NCBI GenBank assembly: GCA_051000755.1
Contig: JBPCNZ010000012.1
Span: forward strand, 1 to 16,875
From: JALZAH01 sp051000755
GTDB lineage: Bacteria > Actinomycetota > Acidimicrobiia > Acidimicrobiales > Palsa-688
Reading direction: 5' to 3'
Length of the DNA: 16,875 nt
In this document: positions 7,801-14,019 of the stretch, one piece after another
How the letters are laid out: the number at the start of each line of letters is the position of its first letter
Numbering within the stretch: position 1 is the first letter of the stretch
Notes under the pieces: generated by a model
Told to the model about the DNA's origin: nothing
Seen by the model: the letters and a program-made list of their open reading frames with translations, nothing else
Databases searched by the model: none
Made by a program: the position numbers and the translations under genes

Positions 7801-8177
7801 GCGAGGCGGAAGCCATCCCGAACCGGCGGGAGGCGGTCGCCGCGCTTGTGGTGGCTGCCCTCGATGCGCCGTCGGTGCGCCAAGCCGCCCACTCGACCCA
7901 CTGGCGGGAGGTGTACGCCGCCACACCCCTCGCCGACGGCCGTCTGCTCGAGGGGTACCTCGACCTGCTGTACCGGCGCGACGACGGCCTGGTCATCGTG
8001 GACTACAAGACGTCCGCCTCCTCGGACGCTGCCGAGATCGACCGGCGGGTCATCGGGTACGGGGCGCAGGGTGGCGCCTACCGCCAGATGATCGCCGCCA
8101 TCACCGGTGAGGTCGTGGCCGGGGTCGTCTTCGTGTTTCTCACCGCCGGCGGGGCGGCGGAGCGCTGGATGGTGTGA
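4836..8177 (+). CDS. addA: AddA-like UvrD/Rep-family helicase with C-terminal RecB-type nuclease, 1113 aa
   Basis: This is the motor subunit that should pair with the upstream AddB-like protein in processing double-strand breaks. All superfamily 1A helicase motifs are present: Walker A AGAGSGKT at residues 24-31; motif Ia ITFTEKAAGELRDRI; motif II DEFQDT at 365-370; motif III GDPKQSIYRFR from 410; motif IV LTVNFRT; motif V HAAKGLEFP from 756; motif VI YVACTRAR at 825-832. The C-terminal nuclease shows GRAVHGVLQ, then D1043 in EGYLDLL and D1056-Y-K1058 in VDYKTSAS, so both the ATPase and the nuclease look active. Length is close to that of known AddA proteins. The chosen GTG start is supported by GGAGGAG seven bases upstream and by the four-base overlap with the preceding gene. 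The reading frame is intact for 3.3 kb. Confidence 0.9.
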   Translation: MTVVDQAARDRIATELDTTLFVDAGAGSGKTSSLVKRVVALVTERDVALESVAAITFTEKAAGELRDRIRVALEERSEGDADPAVRDACATAIDQLDSAAIGTLHAFARRILSRHAIGARLPPRIDVLDEVSSGVAFEHRWTTLRDQLLDDDDLARTLQLLMATGVRIGAIRHLAATFDDNWDLVAELVPETAVEPPPVVALAGPALDALAAACRERETCTDPTDALAIRLGGLHDHVARLRMLDDELELLGALDVDGDDKKTFQLGSVGRAKAWGCPPKEVRDRVKGAIAGLTDARCQMGVACVRRLAVRLRAATVAAADDRRRAGRLEFHDLLVLARSLLADPDQGAEVRNDLHHTYRYLLLDEFQDTDPIQIELAVRIAAADPTSSEAGTAPWWEVPVTPGQLFVVGDPKQSIYRFRRADVALFLRARDRYGPDAGGPIELTVNFRTAGPIIGWINDTFAPLFAEGAAVDTGDIRSQPDYLPLDRHRPTAETGPPVSVIGRHPCPSDTRADDLRDAEATDVAATVTQVLAEGWTVDDGAGGWRPALLGDITILVPTRTSLPFLERHLEAADIGFRAEASSLVYATRAVRDLLMVLRAVDDPTDDLRIVSALRTPLLGCADDELYTFRVMERGHWNYLAPQPDTVAGDDRVAQGLAYLRALHDRRAWSGPAELADRVLRDRRAMELGFAERRPRDVWRRLRWVVDQARGWSDVIGGPLRSYLQWIDQQNADGARVAEAVLPETDDDAVRILTIHAAKGLEFPVTIVTGMSTRPQHRPAAAEVVFRPGEPVGYRVGSHITTPEWEAWAPIDEQMGLDERIRLLYVACTRARDHLVVSLHRAERASEPAKAAARTSAELLIEGMGARVADVPDAGQRHPLAVDPARSAVATVLSLADWRDARDRALVAARVPVAVAATALTDESAPEADDLELEGDGDPRLQKRQRDLDLPPWLKGRYGTAVGRAVHGVLQVVDLATGAGLDDAVVAQCEAEAIPNRREAVAALVVAALDAPSVRQAAHSTHWREVYAATPLADGRLLEGYLDLLYRRDDGLVIVDYKTSASSDAAEIDRRVIGYGAQGGAYRQMIAAITGEVVAGVVFVFLTAGGAAERWMV

Positions 8178-8180
8178 GTC

Positions 8181-8246
8181 GAGCGCCGGGAATCGAACCC
8201 GCGTGGCCAGACGCCCGGCCAGCTTGGGGCTCTGCTCGCATTGTGG
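8181..8246 (-). pseudogene. Decayed tRNA-Gly remnant
   Basis: Read on the minus strand, the T-arm is preserved (GGGTTCGATTCCCG preceded by CCACGC), followed by GCGCTC. Further 5' are AAGCTGG and GCAGAGCC, which match the anticodon-stem and D-arm blocks of a usual tRNA-Gly. However, the anticodon loop is shortened, a roughly 12-base insertion lies between anticodon arm and T-arm, three bases are inserted near the D-loop (GCATTG side), and no 5' acceptor strand complementary to the 3' one can be found. It cannot fold as a functional tRNA. tRNA genes are common integration sites, so this may be a relic of one, situated between the convergent ends of the AddA-like and monooxygenase genes. Confidence 0.55.
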
Positions 8247-8304
8247 CCAGGCCCGGGTTACGAAGTCGCCACCGATCGGCCCCTCGATCCCGTGCGACGG
8301 CTGC

Positions 8305-9930
8305 TCAAACGGCGCTCGACGCCTTCATGACGAAGGGGCGATAGCCACCGGCCGCCGCCTCGTCGCAGAGCCGGTGGTACTCGGGGAAGCCGCCCGCCCA
8401 GGAGATCAGCTTGTTCGCCTTGCCCTCTACGTTCGTGCCCGTCCACCACGACGCCGTGCCCGGGATGAGCGTCGCTGAGGCGATCTGCTCGTGGAGGGCC
8501 AGGAACTCGTCCTGGGCCTCCTCGGTGGGCTCGACGTAGTCGTAGCCGTGCTCGCGCATGTGAGCGATGCAAGCGACGATCCACTCCCCCTGCTGCTCGA
8601 TGAGGGTGGGTGCGTTGATGAGGATCGCCGGGTTATAAGGCCCGCAGTAGGCCAGGAACATGTTGGGAAACCCGTGGACCGTGAGTCCCAGGTAGTCCCT
8701 GGGCTCCGCCGCCCACTCCTCGCGCAGCGAGCGGCCGTCCCGGCCCCGGATGTCCATGGAGACGATCGCACCGGTGAAGGCGTCAAACCCGGTGGCCAGA
8801 AGGAGGATGTCGACCGGGTACTCGCGCTCGGCGGTTCGGATGCCGGTCTCCGTGACCTCCCTGATCGGTTCCTGCTTGATGTCGACGATATGGACGTTGT
8901 CACGGTTGAGCGAGTCGTAGTAGCCGTGCTCGAGCGGCGGCCGCTTAGAGGCGAACGGCTCGGTGGGCGTGACCATTCCGGCCGTCTCCGGGTCGTGGAC
9001 GGAGCCCTTGATCTTCTCGGCGAAGTAGTTCAAGAAGAGGTCATTGGTCTCCTTGTTGACCATCACATCGGCGAAGGAGGCGAGGCCGAAGGCGAACCCG
9101 CCCTGGGCCCAGAGGTCGTCCATGATCTGCCTTTGCTCCTGCGGCGTGAAGTCCTCAGCGTTTCCCCGGAAGTCGGGGTAGGGGAACCCGAGGAAGTTGT
9201 GCCGGGCCTTGTCCCAGATCTCGCCGTGGTGCGCGTGGATCTCCTGCCAGTCGGCTTCACTCAGGGGCCGGTTGCCCCCCGGGATGCAGTGGTAAGGATG
9301 GCGGACGAACTCCCAGACCTCGGCAGCCTCCTTCGCCACCTCGGGCACGATCTGCACGGCAGTCGCCCCGTTGCCGACGACGGCAACCCGCTTGCCGGCG
9401 AAGTCCACCTCCTCGCCCAGCCGGGCGGTGTGGTACCACTCGCCCTTGAAGCGATCGAGGCCGGGGAAGCCGGGCACCATCGGCTTGGACAGGGCGCCGA
9501 CCGCCGGCACGAAGAAGCGGGCCGATGCCCGCTCGCCGGTGTCGGTGGTGATCTCCCAACGGTTGGCCGAACCGTCCCACGTCGCCGACGCCACCCTCGT
9601 GTTCAGGCGGATGTCGCCCCGCAGGTCGAGCCGATCGGTCACCCACCGCAGGTAGTCGAGAATCTCGGGCTGCGACGGGTAGCGCTCCTTCCACTCCCAC
9701 TCGGCAAGTAGCTCCTTGGAGAACCGGTCGGAGAAGCAGTACACCGAGCTGTCCGAGTCGCTGCGCGCCCCTGGGTAGCGGTTCCACCACCACGTGCCAC
9801 CTACGTCTGGGGCTGCCTCGTAGACCACGGCCGACAGCCCCAGGGTGCGCAGAGACTGAAGCAGGTAGATCCCCGAGAATCCTGCTCCGACGATGACGAC
9901 GTCGACCTCACTGCTCGTCGGTGCGTCCAT
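8305..9930 (-). CDS. Baeyer-Villiger monooxygenase, cyclohexanone-monooxygenase-like, 541 aa
   Basis: Flavin- and NADPH-dependent enzymes of this family insert oxygen next to a ketone to make an ester or lactone. The FAD Rossmann motif GAGFSG is at 15-20, the GGTWWWNRYPG block with D58 follows at 44-58, and the NADP motif GNGATA is at 186-191. The KRPPLEHGYYDSLNRDNV block carries the expected active-site Arg, and ATGFDAFTG precedes a CHMO-like C-terminus. The family fingerprint FxGxxxHxxxW(P/D) reads FKGEWYHTARLG at 161-172, so the conserved Trp is Leu. Length fits the family (about 540). I chose ATG 9930 because GGGGGAAG lies just upstream; an in-frame GTG at 9963 would add 11 residues. The frame is intact. 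The substrate cannot be told from sequence. The frameshifted VOC gene and TetR gene lie upstream and could share control. Confidence 0.88.
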   Translation of the reverse strand: MDAPTSSEVDVVIVGAGFSGIYLLQSLRTLGLSAVVYEAAPDVGGTWWWNRYPGARSDSDSSVYCFSDRFSKELLAEWEWKERYPSQPEILDYLRWVTDRLDLRGDIRLNTRVASATWDGSANRWEITTDTGERASARFFVPAVGALSKPMVPGFPGLDRFKGEWYHTARLGEEVDFAGKRVAVVGNGATAVQIVPEVAKEAAEVWEFVRHPYHCIPGGNRPLSEADWQEIHAHHGEIWDKARHNFLGFPYPDFRGNAEDFTPQEQRQIMDDLWAQGGFAFGLASFADVMVNKETNDLFLNYFAEKIKGSVHDPETAGMVTPTEPFASKRPPLEHGYYDSLNRDNVHIVDIKQEPIREVTETGIRTAEREYPVDILLLATGFDAFTGAIVSMDIRGRDGRSLREEWAAEPRDYLGLTVHGFPNMFLAYCGPYNPAILINAPTLIEQQGEWIVACIAHMREHGYDYVEPTEEAQDEFLALHEQIASATLIPGTASWWTGTNVEGKANKLISWAGGFPEYHRLCDEAAAGGYRPFVMKASSAV

Positions 9931-10051
9931 GTCTTCCCCCTGAGTGTCGTTGCCGTGTGACACCCAGTCTGGAGCACGTGTCCGGCACCGTCAAACCGGT
10001 CGTTTCGGTCCTGGATGGCCACTCCCGACGGGCGTGCCGCCTGCCGAGCAC

Positions 10052-10069
10052 TCCGTGGTCCTCCACGGA
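10052..10069. promoter_or_regulatory. Perfect inverted repeat upstream of the monooxygenase gene
   Basis: TCCGTGG (10052-10058), four bases, CCACGGA (10063-10069). It lies 122 bases upstream of the monooxygenase start and 90 bases beyond the end of the VOC gene on the same strand. It could be an operator or a weak transcript-end hairpin; no U-tract follows. The 228-bp gap 9931-10158 shows no other gene. Confidence 0.3.
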
Positions 10070-10158
10070 ACTACATGCGGAATTTTGTCGGCGCGGGGCT
10101 TGAGTCCGTCACAGAGCCCGCGGGGACCGCCTTCTGAAAGCGACACATCGGTTTTGGG

Positions 10159-10583
10159 TCAGTTCCCAGGCGTCCGTTCGGTGATCACGCCGATGAGATG
10201 GCCTTCGGGGTCGGCGAAGCGACCGATCTCCACCCCGGGAAACAGCGGGTCGGGTCCGAGCATCCGCTTGCCGCCCAGCTTCTCGGCGTGCTGGAGCGCC
10301 TCCTCTACATCGGGACTTCCACAAAGATCGTCACACCGCCTGTGTGGCCTTCTGCGCGGGATTGACCCTTCCAGGTTGTGGAAGGTACATCGGGCACCTG
10401 GGCAATGGCGCCACCGAGGCCACCCCCGGAGGCGTCGAGGTTCTGGTCCCGGTGGATCAGGCCGTACTCGGAAGGGTTGTTGGGGTCTACCTGAGCCTCC
10501 CAGTCGAAAATCCTGCTGTAGAACTCCCGTAGCTTGCCTCCGTCGAGACCTTCGATTTCGAAGTGAACAACCGCACGACCCAA
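10159..10583 (-). pseudogene. VOC (glyoxalase/bleomycin-resistance) family protein, frameshifted by one base
   Basis: The start is TTG 10583 with AGGAGG (on the minus strand, 10595-10590) six bases upstream. The first frame gives LGRAVVHFEIEGLDGGKLRE and continues to HTGGVTIFVEVP, where it ends with TAG at 10305-10307. Moving one base near 10310-10316 continues the family pattern as DVEEALQHAEKLGGKRMLG, then GRFADPEGHLIGVI, to a TGA at 10159-10161. Together they make a normal VOC protein of about 141 residues. The break is best explained by loss of one C in a C-run (GTCCC for GTCCCC). VOC proteins are small metal-dependent isomerases, dioxygenases or binding proteins; the substrate is not evident. 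It lies divergent from a TetR regulator, which probably controls it. Confidence 0.75.
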
Positions 10584-10628
10584 GGGGTTCCTCCTGATTC
10601 GGTGTGAGGCGAGGCGCCCGTGGCCCAC

Positions 10629-10674
10629 GGTAGCATAAACGGAGCGGAAGATTCCGTTCCGTAGTTTTGCTACC
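10629..10674. promoter_or_regulatory. Two-layer operator dyad between the VOC and TetR genes, with flanking -10 elements
   Basis: The inner dyad is CGGAGCGGAA (10640-10649), two bases, TTCCGTTCCG (10652-10661), with one mismatch. A nearly concentric outer dyad is GGTAGCATAA (10629-10638) against TTTTGCTACC (10665-10674), also with one mismatch. TACCCT at 10671-10676 lies exactly at -12 to -7 relative to ATG 10683, indicating a leaderless TetR transcript. On the other strand TATGCT (10637-10632) is a likely -10 for the VOC gene. The dyad covers both -35 regions, as expected for an autorepressing TetR protein. Confidence 0.6.
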
Positions 10675-10682
10675 CTAGGTTC

Positions 10683-11324
10683 ATGCTCGATGAGCCGCGA
10701 GACGGCCGGACTCGCGGCCGCCAGGCCGAAGCCGCGGCCAACGACGAGCGCATCCTGGCGGCGGCCTTAAAAATACTGATGGCCAACCCGCGGGCCCCGA
10801 TCGGTGCAGTCGCCGCGGAGGCTGGTGTCGGCGTTGCTTCGTTGTATCGGCGCTACGCCAACCGCGACGACCTGGTGCGAAACCTCGCCCTATTCGCGAT
10901 GGCCGCAATCGAAGAGGCAGCCCGAACTGCGCTGACACGAGTCGAGGAAGCCCCCTGGGACGCGTTCGTGAGCTTCCTCGTCGCCGCGATGGAGGCCGGG
11001 GCTGGATCCATGAGTTCCTTCGCCGGCACCTTTCAGGCCGGCGAGGAACTCAATGCTGCAGGCGAACGACTCGGCCTTCAGATCGACGAACTACTCTCCC
11101 GCACGCAATGGCTCGGAGCGGTGCGCAACGACCTCACCGGACTCGACATGCTCCAACTCTTCGAGATGCTCCGAGCGATCAACGTCGGCACCGCCGAACG
11201 TAGCCAACGCCTGCGCCGTCGCTACATCGAGATGCTCAGCCCGGCCCTCCGGGCCCCGGCGATGACGGCGCTAAGCGAACCGCCGCCATGCTGGTCGGAG
11301 ATCGTCGCGGTATGGAACCCCTGA
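10683..11324 (+). CDS. TetR/AcrR-family transcriptional regulator, 213 aa
   Basis: The N-terminal DNA-binding domain follows the TetR pattern: ERILAAALKILMANPRAPIGAVAAEAGVGVASLYRRYANRDDLVRNL, here split across a helix-turn-helix at about residues 40-65. The rest is an all-helical ligand and dimer domain (for example WDAFVSFLVAAMEAGAGSM). Length is typical. It is divergent from the VOC gene and sits over a strong dyad, so autoregulation and control of the minus-strand genes (VOC, then the monooxygenase) are likely. The ATG at 10683 has no Shine-Dalgarno but fits a leaderless start. The ligand is unknown. Confidence 0.88.
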   Translation: MLDEPRDGRTRGRQAEAAANDERILAAALKILMANPRAPIGAVAAEAGVGVASLYRRYANRDDLVRNLALFAMAAIEEAARTALTRVEEAPWDAFVSFLVAAMEAGAGSMSSFAGTFQAGEELNAAGERLGLQIDELLSRTQWLGAVRNDLTGLDMLQLFEMLRAINVGTAERSQRLRRRYIEMLSPALRAPAMTALSEPPPCWSEIVAVWNP

Positions 11325-11482
11325 CAAAGTAACCCGACTGAGTCCCCGATGCGACGTCGACGTGTATATCGCCACACTTCGTCCTTCAGGGCAGCAGCAG
11401 TCCTGCCTGGCCATGCTGGCGGACATTCGCAACGCACCGGAACGCCTCGTGGTGCCGAGAGATGGATCAGATGGGAGTAGGA

Positions 11483-12232
11483 ATGGACAACCGTACCCTC
11501 ATCGTGACGGGTGGAGGGCGCGGCATCGGAGCACAGATTGCGCTGCAGGCCGCCCAACACGGCATGGCCGTCGCCGTGGTCTATCGATCACGATCTGCCG
11601 ACGCGACCGGCGTCGTCGCTGAGATCGAGGCTGGTGGCGGGCGAGCAATTGCCATCGAGGCAGACGTCAGCAAGGAGGCAGATGTGCTGCGGACTTTCGA
11701 GACTGTCGACACTACCTTCGGACCCCTGAGTGGCATTGTCAATTGTGCGGGCGTAGCCGGCCCGCCGCGTAGGCTTTCCGAGTTGACCATGGATGACCTT
11801 GACCTGGTGTTCCGCACCAACGTCTTCGGTGCGTTCCTCTGCGCTCGTGAGGCAGCAAAGCGTCTCTCGACGAAGAACGGGGGCAACGGAGGCGGGATCG
11901 TGTTGATCTCGTCAGCTCAGGCAGTCAACACGGGAGCGCCTGGCAACTGGGTGCATTTCGCCGCGAGCAAGGGTGCACTGGAGACGATGTCGCGCGGCCT
12001 CTCAAAGGAACTGGCTGCAGAGGGCATCCGGGTCAATGTTGTGCGCCCCGGGGTCATCGCTACCGAAACACGCCTCGGTCAACCCGTAGACCACCTGAAC
12101 CGCACCGTGGCCCAAATCCCCATGGCAAAGATGGGAAATCCCACGGAGGTGGCCAACGCGGTGCTCTGGCTTTTGTCAGCCGACTCGTCCTATGTGAGCG
12201 GGGCGATACTCGATGTCGCAGGGGGCCTCTGA
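11483..12232 (+). CDS. Short-chain dehydrogenase/reductase, YgfF-like, with catalytic Tyr replaced by Phe, 249 aa
   Basis: The cofactor motif TGGGRGIG is at 9-16 and NCAG follows the fourth strand. Blocks such as AKRLSTKNGGNGG, LSKELAAEGIRVNVVRPGVI and the C-terminal SSYVSGAILDVAGG resemble Escherichia coli YgfF as I remember it. Serines of the active site are at 143-144 (ISS) and Lys at 163, but the YxxxK Tyr is Phe159 (HFAASK, codon TTC). Loss of that hydroxyl normally abolishes SDR catalysis, so the protein may be inactive or use another mechanism. I chose ATG 11483 because GGAG lies five bases upstream; ATGs at 11462 and 11471 are in frame but less well placed. It follows the TetR gene by 158 bp, in which I see no gene. 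Confidence 0.85.
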   Translation: MDNRTLIVTGGGRGIGAQIALQAAQHGMAVAVVYRSRSADATGVVAEIEAGGGRAIAIEADVSKEADVLRTFETVDTTFGPLSGIVNCAGVAGPPRRLSELTMDDLDLVFRTNVFGAFLCAREAAKRLSTKNGGNGGGIVLISSAQAVNTGAPGNWVHFAASKGALETMSRGLSKELAAEGIRVNVVRPGVIATETRLGQPVDHLNRTVAQIPMAKMGNPTEVANAVLWLLSADSSYVSGAILDVAGGL

Positions 12233-12325
12233 AAGAGCACGGCAATCGTGATCTGCGACTGGCTCAGGGGTCAGGTCGCCGAGAGGTCATAGGGTCTCTG
12301 TGTGGCCGGGTAAAGAATCTCGCAG

Positions 12326-12342
12326 CTGGCCGTCATGGCCAG
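12326..12342. terminator. Hairpin between the convergent SDR and MarR genes
   Basis: CTGGCC (12326-12331), five bases, GGCCAG (12337-12342) form a perfect stem in the 118-bp gap between two convergent genes. There is no T-run on either side, so it is at best a weak bidirectional terminator. Confidence 0.3.
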
Positions 12343-12350
12343 ATCGGGGG

Positions 12351-12827
12351 TTACGACGACCCAATGACCTTTAGCCGGTCCGCCCGAAGGGTTCGTGCGC
12401 GCTCCGCTATATGTGCCAGGCAGCGACGAGTCGCGTGGATGTCGCTGTCGGCGAGCCCGGAGAGGAGCGCGGCCTCGGTAGCCTCCATGATTCCCTGAAG
12501 TTGGGCGAAGAGCAATTGGCCTTTCTTGGTCAGGGTAATCAGGGAGGCGCGGCGATCCTCGGGTATGGAAGACCGTACGACGAGCCCTGCCGATTCGAGG
12601 TCGTCGATTCGTTCGACGATCGACGGGCCGATCATGTCAAGGGCTTTAGCTAGGTCCCGCTGGATGGTGGGACCGCGGGCGGTGAGCGCGATCAGGACGG
12701 TCCAACTGGCGAAGGTAGTCCCGGTATCGGCGAGAACGGAGTCGAGCAGGCTACGAGTTGCACGAGCGGCAACGTTGAGCTGCCGCCCAAGCGGGTCGGA
12801 GCTGGGCCTCAGAGCTGGCTTAGACAT
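12351..12827 (-). CDS. MarR-family transcriptional regulator, 158 aa
   Basis: The protein has the MarR winged-helix layout: a helical N-terminus (LGRQLNVAARATRSLLDSVL), a first helix pair with FASWTVLIALTARGP, the recognition part TIQRDLAKALDMIGPSIVERIDDLESAGLV, and the wing VRSSIPEDRRASLITLTKKG. A C-terminal dimer helix follows. Length is typical. ATG 12827 is preferred over an in-frame TTG at 12839, which would add four residues. The gene is divergent from the NAD(P)-binding reductase across a 167-bp gap with a good promoter and a dyad, the classical arrangement for a MarR repressor and its target. Ligand unknown. Confidence 0.88.
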   Translation of the reverse strand: MSKPALRPSSDPLGRQLNVAARATRSLLDSVLADTGTTFASWTVLIALTARGPTIQRDLAKALDMIGPSIVERIDDLESAGLVVRSSIPEDRRASLITLTKKGQLLFAQLQGIMEATEAALLSGLADSDIHATRRCLAHIAERARTLRADRLKVIGSS

Positions 12828-12909
12828 GGCCCAGTCCAACGCTGACAGGTCGAACCGGGCTCAGCGTGAAACCGGCCATCACGGTCCGCTCGTACCGTCG
12901 CCTACATCC

Positions 12910-12960
12910 TTGACACGTTCTCATCACGCCGCCATACTACTCGTTACCAACTAGATTGGT
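12910..12960 (+). promoter_or_regulatory. Sigma70-type promoter and overlapping operator for the NAD(P)-binding reductase gene
   Basis: A perfect TTGACA at 12910-12915 is followed after 17 bases by CATACT (12933-12938), which matches TATAAT in three of six positions including the first A and last T. Transcription should start near 12945. ACCAA (12946-12950), five bases, TTGGT (12956-12960) form a dyad directly at and after that point, where binding of the divergent MarR protein would block transcription. The promoter and the dyad are seen; the regulator assignment is inferred from divergence. Confidence 0.55.
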
Positions 12961-12994
12961 CCCATATCATGTGGCGGCCAAAGAGGAGGATGCT

Positions 12995-13603
12995 GTGAAG
13001 ATCGCCGTGATCGGATCGACCGGAGGCAACGGTCGCCTGGTGCTGGCCGAGGCAGTCAAGCGTGGCCACGAGGTGACAGCGTTCGCTCGTCAAGCCACGG
13101 CTCTGCTCGGGGTGTCCGGTCTGTCCTCCGTCGTCGAAGGCGACGGACGTGACCGCTCGGCAGTTGATAAGGCGGTCTGCGGCCAAGATGCGGTAATCGT
13201 GTCGGTACAGGGAGGCGGTGAGTCTGGCGTGGCTGCCGGCATCGCTCGAACCGTGACCACGACCATGAGCTCCCGGAACACGTCGCGGCTCGTCGCTACG
13301 AGCGCTTACGGCATGGTCGCAACCCGTCCCTACGTGGCGGCCGCTCTGGTGAGGCGGATCTTCGCCAAGGCGTTCGCCGACCAACTCGCGGCCGACAACA
13401 TTATTCACGCGAGCGCCCTCGATTGGACATTGCTGCGTGCCACTCGGCTCACCGACAACCCGGCCAAGGGCGCACCCCGCATGAGTACCGAGTTGTTTAC
13501 CAAGGGTCCCTACAGCTTGGCACGGAGCCTGTATGCGACCGCCCTGCTCGATCTCGCCGAGGGCAACGCTTACGCCGCGCAGACCGTGAACATCACGGGG
13601 TGA
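12995..13603 (+). CDS. NAD(P)H-binding, NmrA-like/atypical SDR protein, 202 aa
   Basis: The N-terminus (MKIAVIGSTGGNGRLVLAEA and onward to RGHEVTAFAR) is the GxTGxxG nucleotide-binding fold of the atypical SDR (NAD(P)-binding, biliverdin-reductase-B-like) group. Further family features are LSSVVEGDGRD, a D-A-V-I-V-S strand, and LDWTLLRATRLTDNP near the C-terminal third. The classical YxxxK is absent, as usual in this group. I chose GTG 12995 because GAGGAGGA lies four to five bases upstream; the frame is open back to 12956 with no better start. It is likely a reductase or redox sensor; the substrate is not evident. The divergent MarR gene probably controls it. Confidence 0.85.
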   Translation: MKIAVIGSTGGNGRLVLAEAVKRGHEVTAFARQATALLGVSGLSSVVEGDGRDRSAVDKAVCGQDAVIVSVQGGGESGVAAGIARTVTTTMSSRNTSRLVATSAYGMVATRPYVAAALVRRIFAKAFADQLAADNIIHASALDWTLLRATRLTDNPAKGAPRMSTELFTKGPYSLARSLYATALLDLAEGNAYAAQTVNITG

Positions 13604-13620
13604 CCCGCAACATCCGGGTC
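13602..13620 (+). terminator. Hairpin overlapping the stop codon of the reductase gene
   Basis: GACCCG (13602-13607), seven bases, CGGGTC (13615-13620). It begins inside the TGA and is followed by CTTG rather than a T-run, so it is a weak terminator candidate only. The next gene is convergent. Confidence 0.3.
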
Positions 13621-13710
13621 CTTGCATGGCTCGACATCAGTACGCCTCTTCAAGCTGCCCGCAGGGGGCTCGTCATGCGGCACGGGCTGAGACGACGCGG
13701 ACTGACCTTG

Positions 13711-14019
13711 TCAGCGGCCCGGAACTTCGGGCACCTCGTAGAGGCAGCTGCGGGTCGGCGCTTCGAGGTTGGCCATGTCGCCGGCCGCCGCGAGGCCCTC
13801 TGGCGAGGCGAAGGCCCGCTCGACGGCGTCCCAGTTCGGCCAGGTGACCTCCACGACCTGGTGGCACGCCGACCCGCGGACCGCCCGCGGCGCCCGGTGC
13901 ACCGTGTAGCTCAGGATGCCCGGCAGGCGAGCCGTCAGCGGTTGGTGCACCTCGCCGTACTGTTGGTCGAACGCCGTCGGATCGTGCGGGATGTCGTAGG
14001 TGACGAGGAACCTGATCAC
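13711..14019 (-). CDS. EthD-domain protein, 102 aa
   Basis: The sequence begins MIRFLVTYDIPHDPTAFDQQ and shows YGEVHQPLTARLPGILSYTV, the EthD ferredoxin-like fold of about 100 residues. Proteins of this dimeric alpha-beta barrel group accompany oxidative or detoxifying enzymes; the biochemical role is usually unproven. The GTG start at 14019 overlaps the TGA that ends the restored dihydrofolate-reductase-family frame (GTGA), so the two genes form one translationally coupled unit. The frame is complete with a TGA at 13711. Confidence 0.8.
   Translation of the reverse strand: MIRFLVTYDIPHDPTAFDQQYGEVHQPLTARLPGILSYTVHRAPRAVRGSACHQVVEVTWPNWDAVERAFASPEGLAAAGDMANLEAPTRSCLYEVPEVPGR

Noticed and set aside
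5277..7901. 874-codon open frame on the minus strand
   Set aside because: It is antisense to the AddA-like helicase, which has all motifs in order. The translation is Gly/Val/Arg/His-rich with no motif, as expected from GC-rich codon bias on the other strand.
8181..8260. Functional tRNA gene, including one with a long variable arm
   Set aside because: The GGCC/GGCC pairing could mimic a variable arm, but no five-base anticodon stem with a seven-base loop and no matching 5' acceptor strand can be drawn.
8491..9711. 406-codon plus-strand frame
   Set aside because: Antisense shadow of the Baeyer-Villiger monooxygenase, whose motifs and frame are complete.
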